Below are positions 58,773-64,000 of a stretch of 64,000 nucleotides of DNA, piece after piece. Position 1 is the first letter of the stretch. Every line of letters begins with the position of its first letter. The DNA comes from Hirsutella rhossiliensis (lineage: Eukaryota; Ascomycota; Sordariomycetes; Hypocreales; Ophiocordycipitaceae): positions 1,532,501-1,596,500 of the forward strand of contig NW_025408682.1 of assembly GCF_020360975.1 (NCBI RefSeq), given 5' to 3'. Below the pieces are notes generated by a model that saw only the letters and a list, made by a program, of their open reading frames with translations, did not search any database and was not told the DNA's origin. A program made the position numbers and the translations under genes.

Positions 58773-61700
58773 TAGAAATTTCTATAATTTTATATATAAT
58801 ACTAGTACTACTAGGTATATAGTATTAGAAAAGAAATTCCTTATTAATTTTCGAACTATCTCTACTAAGGTTAATTAGGGAAAGGCATCCTATATAATTA
58901 TTAAAGGCTATAGAGATCTTCTTTTTAGATTTCCGAAAAATAAAAGGCTATTTATCTTAAGAAACTGCCTTTTTATACCTAAATTAAGGGTAAATATTAT
59001 AAGCTAATCGTATTTTAAAAATACTTATGCCTTTATTAATAGCAAGGAAATTTCCTACTAGATAACTAGGCTAATATTATATCTAAAGGAAAATAGTAAG
59101 ATAACCTTTATATCTTCTCTTTAGAAATTCCTTTCTTAAAGAAGAAGACATTCCTATATAATATTAATAATATAAGGAATAATATAAAGGACCTTAACTT
59201 TTATTTATAGCATTTAAGGCTAGGATATATAAGTCTTAAAGCCTTACTAGAAACCTTTAAAAGATATAATAAAGATATAACTATCCTTAAGAAGGATATT
59301 ATAAAAATTAAAGAATACGAGGCTTATATTAAAGTAAAGGCAACTAATAAGAGGAATAAATCCCTATCTAATAAGGTATATAATTACCTTAATAGAGTTG
59401 CTATTAATATTTAGGGACCTATAAAGACCCCTACTTATAATAAATACACCTCCTTTATATCCTTTTTAGATATAGGGATAAGATATTTAGAAATATCTTT
59501 AATAAAATCTAAGGTAGAAGCCCTAGATAAATTCTTAGAATATAAAGCCTTAGTTAAAAATAACTAGGATAATATTACTATAAAGGAAGTCTTTTCGGAT
59601 ATCGCAAAAGAATTCCTATATAGAATAAAACCCTACTACTTAAGAAAGGGAATAAAATATTATACTAGCCCTCCTAGGACTCCCGAATTAAACGGAGCAA
59701 TAAAGAGGATTAATAGGACTATTTTAAATAAAGTCCGAGCTATTTTATTTACGGTAAAACTACCTAAATATCTATAGGGAGAAGCTATTCTAATAGCAGC
59801 CTATTTATATAATAGGACCCCTTACTTACGAATAGGCTTCTAAACTCTTATAGAGAAGAAGGAAGATAAATCTCTAGCCTTAGAAGACTTAGAGAAAATT
59901 AAGACCTTTAGAAGTACTATTTATTATAAAAATAAAGACCCTTTAAATAAGCTAGAGATAAGAGCTTATAAGGGTATTATTATAGGCTATACTAAAAATA
60001 CTTATAAAATATATAACTTTTCGAAAAGAAAGGTAATAATTTCTAGAGATATTATTATCCTAGAAAATAAATTTATAGAAAATTAAAAGGAAGAAGACCT
60101 TAAGGACTTCGACTTTAATACCTTACCTTCTATAAATAAGGTCCCGGATAATTATTTATAAAGGGAACCTATATATAAAGAAGGCAATAACTCTTCTTTA
60201 AAAGAAGAGGAAAATAACCCTCCTATAGAGAAGGAAGATAACCCTCTTATAAAGAAGGAAGATAACCCTCCTATAGAGAAGGAAGATAACCCTCTTATAG
60301 AGAAGGAAGATAACCCTTTTATAAAAAAGGGAAATAATCTTCTTTTAGAAAAGGGATTAAATAAGGATCTAAAAATCCGTATTAATATACCTAAGAAGCT
60401 AAACGGATTTTATAAAGACTATATCGTATACCCCGAAATAAACACTATATTAAATAGTAAAAGTAAAGAGATTATTCTATCTTTACTAGAAAATAAGGAT
60501 CCTATAGAGCCTAAAACGTTTAAATAGGCTATAAATAGCTTAGAAGCTATAGAATAGAAAAGAGCTATGTTTCTAGAAATAGAAGAGCTCTTAAACTAAA
60601 ATACCTTAGAATTAAAGCCTCTTCCTAGCGATAGGGAGGCCCTAGGCGGCCGTTAGGTCTATAAAATAAAGCGGGATAATAATAATAATATTATTAAATA
60701 TAAAGCCCGCTACGTAGTATAAGGATTTAATTAGGTCTACGGCCTAGATTATTTAGAAACCTTTTCTACGATAGTAAGACCTAAATCTATTAGAATACTA
60801 CTTATAATAGCTATTTCTAATAATTATACTCTACTATAATACGATATAAAGAAATGCCTTTATATATACTAAAATAGATATAGATATTTATATAAAAATC
60901 CCTATAGGCTATAAAGAGCTAATACTTAAAGACTAGTTTAATAAAAACTAGTATAAGTATAATATTAGCTATTTATAGTTTCTAGAGCTATATAAAAAGA
61001 AAAGACTAATAGTAAAATTAAAGAAAGCATTATATAGCCTTAAATAAAGCCTAAAGCTTTAGTATAACTATCTTAGCTCTATATTAGCTAAGATAGGATT
61101 TTCGGCCCTTCCTATAGATAAAGGGGTATTTATAAATACGCAATATAAAATTACGATAGTAATCTATATAGATAACCTCCTAATAATAGGGCTTAATAGA
61201 GGTATAATAAATAGTCTACTTAAAAAAGTAGTAGATTATATAAAGGTTTAGCCTCTAGGCGAACTAAAAGACTTCTTAGGAATATATATAATTATAAACT
61301 AGAGTAGAAAGGAGATATTTATATCCTAGGAAAAATATACTCGTAATAAAATACGAGAATATAATAAAGAAGACTTAGGGACTTTTAATACGCTTACTAT
61401 AGTAGGAGTAAAGCTTAAAAAGGCTACTATAACGCCTTCGTAAAAAGAAATCCTTATTTACTAAAGGGAAATAAGGGCTCTATTATATCTAGCTATAATA
61501 AGCAGGCTAGACATTTTATATACTATTATTTCCTATGCTAGATTTACTTTTAAACTAGATAATACGTATTTTAAAGCGTTAAATACTATCTAGAAATATT
61601 TAAATAAATATCCTAACCTAGGGATAATTTATTATTGCAATATCCCTTATACTTATAATTTTATAAAAGGTTATTCCGACGCTAGCTAAGTATCTAACCT

Positions 61701-62154
61701 TATAGATAGAAAATCCGTTTCTAGATACTATTTCTATATTTATAAAAATATTATAAGTTAGGCTTACTAGAAGTAAAAATCTATAGCCCTATTAACCTAC
61801 GAAGCTAAATTTATTGCCCTTAGGGAGGCTAATAAAGAAGCTTTATATCTAAATCGGCTATTTTATATAATAAATAATAGCTTATCTATTAAAATTCCTA
61901 ATACTATACCTCTTATCTTAATAGATAACGAGGCAGCTATTAAATTAGCTAAAAATCCGGAATTTTATAAAAAGATAAAGTATATAGATATTACTTACTT
62001 CTATACCTAAGAAAATATTAGGGAAAAGAAGATTCGGATTTTCTATATTAAATCTAAAGATAATATTGCCGATATATTTACTAAGGAACTAAGAAGAGAA
62101 AAATTCTTTAAGTTCTAAGAGCTTCTTTCCCTTAGGGAATTAAAAGAGCCTTAA
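58773..62154 (+). pseudogene. Copia F pol: protease end, integrase, reverse transcriptase, RNase H
   Basis: One frame to the TAA at 62152-62154 with scattered TAG stops. GAG-pre-integrase near 59195-59300 (HLRLGYISL). Integrase core about 59380-59860: LDIG, then SPPRTPELNGAIKR, with Glu to Lys at the catalytic Glu. The linker carries a 24-bp tandem repeat (60216-60359). Reverse transcriptase about 60600-61320: GGR then W-to-stop or Tyr changes, YKARYV, LLQYDIKNAF-like block, and active site YIDN at 61165-61176 instead of YVDD. RNase H about 61640-62140: LTYEAKFIAL, then DNEAAI, KYIDI and the end ADIFTKEL. All landmarks of a complete Copia 3' half are present. Confidence 0.88.
60216..60359 (+). 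repeat. 24-bp tandem repeat in Copia F linker
   Basis: Five units of 24 bp (starts 60216, 60240, 60264, 60288, 60312) plus a degenerate sixth. Each encodes eight residues, NPPIEKED or a variant with Leu/Lys. It sits between integrase and reverse transcriptase, a flexible acidic linker that tolerates length change. Confidence 0.9.
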
Positions 62155-62541
62155 AAAAGAAAAGCTTATATCCCTTTAATAAAGGTTTTTTAGCTGTCTT
62201 TTACTTTCTTAGCTTTTCCTCTATATATAACTAATAGGTTTTTCCTTTAAAAAGGTTTCCTATTAATAAAAAATAACTTATAAAAATAAGGGTTTTCCTT
62301 ATTAAAAGGTTTCCTATAATAATAACTCTATAAGGCTTTTTCCTTATAAAGGTTTACCTAAAAGAGGAGAAATAATTATAACTATAACTAGGATTTTTCC
62401 TACTAAGGCTTTTCTTAGAAAGGGTTTTAAAATTTTTCCCTTATATTCCTATTATATACCTTATTCTTAATAAGGATAATTCTACTATAAAAGAAATAAC
62501 TAGTAAAGAGTACTATTTACCTAGTACTCTTTAAGGGAGGC
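62155..62541 (+). other. 3' untranslated part and polypurine tract of Copia F
   Basis: Pyrimidine- and purine-rich short repeats (variants of TTTTCCTTATAAAGG) fill this stretch. It ends with TTAAGGGAGGC at 62531-62541, the polypurine tract before the LTR. No coding signal. Confidence 0.65.
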
Positions 62542-63033
62542 TATAAGAATATACCCTTATATTCCTATTTTACTATTATAAAGAAATAATAAGCATAGGG
62601 AGGCTTTATAGAATAAGCTAGTAAAAAGAGGCTCTATAATATAGTCTAAGGGAATAACCCTTAAAAGATAAAGACCTTTACTAGATATCTATATCTTCCT
62701 CTAGGAAAAGCGGGTTAGGATAAGCCTATCCCTATAAACAAAAATATATATAAAATGCATAAGTTAATTACGAGTAGAACGGATACCCTATTGCCTATTT
62801 TAGCCTAGCGGTTCTAAAGATATACGCGATACGAGAATAGGTAGGGCATAGAACATTCTAGTTAAATCTACTACTTATACTAGAACCTATAGTCTTACGT
62901 TAACTATCACGCTATAATTAGACTACCTACTAAGTTAGGAAGATATAAATCCTACCCTATACTCCTTCGACTAATCTTTCTACTTATATTATCGATTACT
63001 TAATTCTACGCTTATTGCTTATACCTTCTTATA
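62542..63033 (+). repeat. 3' LTR of Copia F, internally deleted
   Basis: 492 bp, TATAAGAATA...CCTTCTTATA. Compared with E1 and E2 reversed (about 690 bp) it lacks some 190 bp near its 3' end, between ATATCTTCCTAAC and TAGGATTT as read on the minus strand. Confidence 0.85.
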
Positions 63034-64000
63034 GTTATCGGTGCTATCTTAGTTTAGTTTTAAGTTAGGTCTTATTTAATTATAGTCTTTTAATAGTAAG
63101 TCTTATTTTATAGCTATTAAAGCTAGCTTAATTAAGTCTCCTTAGTTTTATTTAGTTTATAGTTTAAGTAGTAAGGTTTACGCTTAGTTTTAAGTCTAGT
63201 TTAATTAATATTATAGTTTTATTATTATAAGTCCTCTCTTTTTCCTAGGTCGCTTTAGTAAGGTAAGTAGTTAGCTAGGGTAGTCTTAGTTAAGGCCGCT
63301 TTATTTTTAGCGCGACCCTAGGGCTATTATCTACTATATCTATATATAGCCTTTAAGCTAGATTAAACTAATAGAGCTTACCTAAGTAAAGGAACTATTA
63401 TACTAGCAGCGCTACTATCTTTTTCCTTTAAAGGCCCGCTCTTATATTACCTATATCCTAAGCTTATATTAAAAAGGACTCCCTTACCTTACTATTAATA
63501 AATAGTTAATTATTATATAGTAGATAGTATCCCTTTTTTATCTATAAGTATATATTAATAAGGCTATACTAAGGACCTATTAGTTAAAGAGGAAGTTATT
63601 AAGCTTAATCTTTCTTATATATATCTAGGTAATTACTATATTAATATACTTAGGGAGGCCTTTATAATAGTCTAGTATTAATGCTTTATTAAACTATAGT
63701 AGGAAGGTAGTAGGGTAAAGGGTAGTTTAGTATTATTAGATTACGTCCTTCTTAGCATTCTATTAAGCGGCCTATTCCTTATTTAGCCTTTTAAGTAACT
63801 TAGCTTTATTTAAGAGGTCGTCCGATCCTATCTAGCTCTAGACCCCCTTTATCTTTCTTATAAGGAGGGGGCCTACTAAGTAATAGCGCCGCTAAGGGCC
63901 TACCCTCTCTTTAGTATTATCTCCTTTTAAGTTTACCTACGACCGCGTTAAATATATATTAGATTTAGCTTAAGAGCCCTAAGTCTTTAACCTTTAAAGG
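63034..64000. other. RIP-degraded DNA, unidentified
   Basis: Almost CA/TG-free. From about 63350 to the edge the plus strand gives a long frame with mainly RIP-type stops and Leu/Tyr/Ser-rich composition, perhaps a DNA transposon or recombinase remnant. No catalytic motif was recognised; it continues beyond the window. Confidence 0.4.

Larger units (their letters stand above)
58773..63033 (+). mobile_element. Copia F, 5'-truncated, moderately RIPped
   Basis: Ty1/Copia element on the plus strand retaining end of protease, integrase, reverse transcriptase, RNase H, polypurine tract and 3' LTR. The 5' LTR, gag and most of protease are missing. It retains more CA/TG than Gypsy A, and long stretches have no stop codon. 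Solo LTRs E1 and E2 are the same family. Confidence 0.9.

Noticed and set aside
60216..60359. CRISPR-like array
   Set aside because: The units are contiguous without spacers and keep a coding frame in a fungal retroelement.

Overview
The window looks like a transposon graveyard from a filamentous ascomycete (Pezizomycotina). It is an AT-rich block with no recognisable host gene, tRNA, rRNA or CRISPR. Nearly all of it lacks the dinucleotides CA and TG and is saturated with TA, while CG survives (CGG/GCC runs, AGCGCT motifs). That is the footprint of repeat-induced point mutation (RIP, CpA to TpA). In-frame stops in the old elements are mostly TAG/TAA at former CAG, CAA or TGG codons, and catalytic or zinc-binding residues are altered in the way RIP predicts (Cys/His to Tyr, Asp to Asn, Met to Ile). 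The species cannot be named from the sequence. Isochores of this kind are typical of regional centromeres, subtelomeres and AT-rich compartments of RIP-competent fungi.

Layout. 1-3134: degraded DNA with a pair of 174-bp direct repeats. 3135-13662: Gypsy A copy 1 (A1, +; 186-bp LTRs), interrupted in gag by an un-RIPped Copia element J (3862-7399). 13663-14011: degraded DNA. 14012-21600: Copia B copy 1 (B1, -), interrupted by solo LTRs E1 (18480-19175) and I (20432-20999). 21601-22594 plus 46458-46731: fragment C1 of Gypsy C, split by Gypsy A copy 2 (A2, +, 22595-46452). A2 itself carries solo LTR E2 (24234-24919), complete Gypsy H (25060-32900, +), complete Gypsy C copy 2 (C2, 33701-41507, -) and an un-RIPped solo LTR of family B (45238-45713). 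46732-50990: Copia B copy 4 (B4, +), truncated in its reverse transcriptase. 51003-56704: Gypsy A copy 3 (A3, -), truncated at its 3' end. 56705-58618: unidentified repeat-like coding remnant. 58619-58772: scrap of Gypsy A. 58773-63033: 5'-truncated Copia F (+) with its 3' LTR. 63034-64000: unidentified degraded DNA.

The three A copies act as reciprocal empty sites. Each insertion in one copy is uninterrupted in another, which fixes target-site duplications (ACCCT, ATTAT, AAGAA, ATTAA, ATTAT). After subtraction, A1 and A2 are both close to 7.0 kb. The pile has a readable order of events: heavily RIPped old elements, intermediately mutated E1, I and F, and two clean late arrivals (J and the B solo LTR).

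Most interesting biology: two distinct chromodomain Gypsy families (A and C) each carry a long reading frame on the strand opposite to gag-pol, between the chromodomain and the 3' LTR. In A it stays in frame in three diverged copies. The clean Copia J has identical LTRs and a perfect target duplication, yet lacks reverse transcriptase and RNase H and is frameshifted many times.
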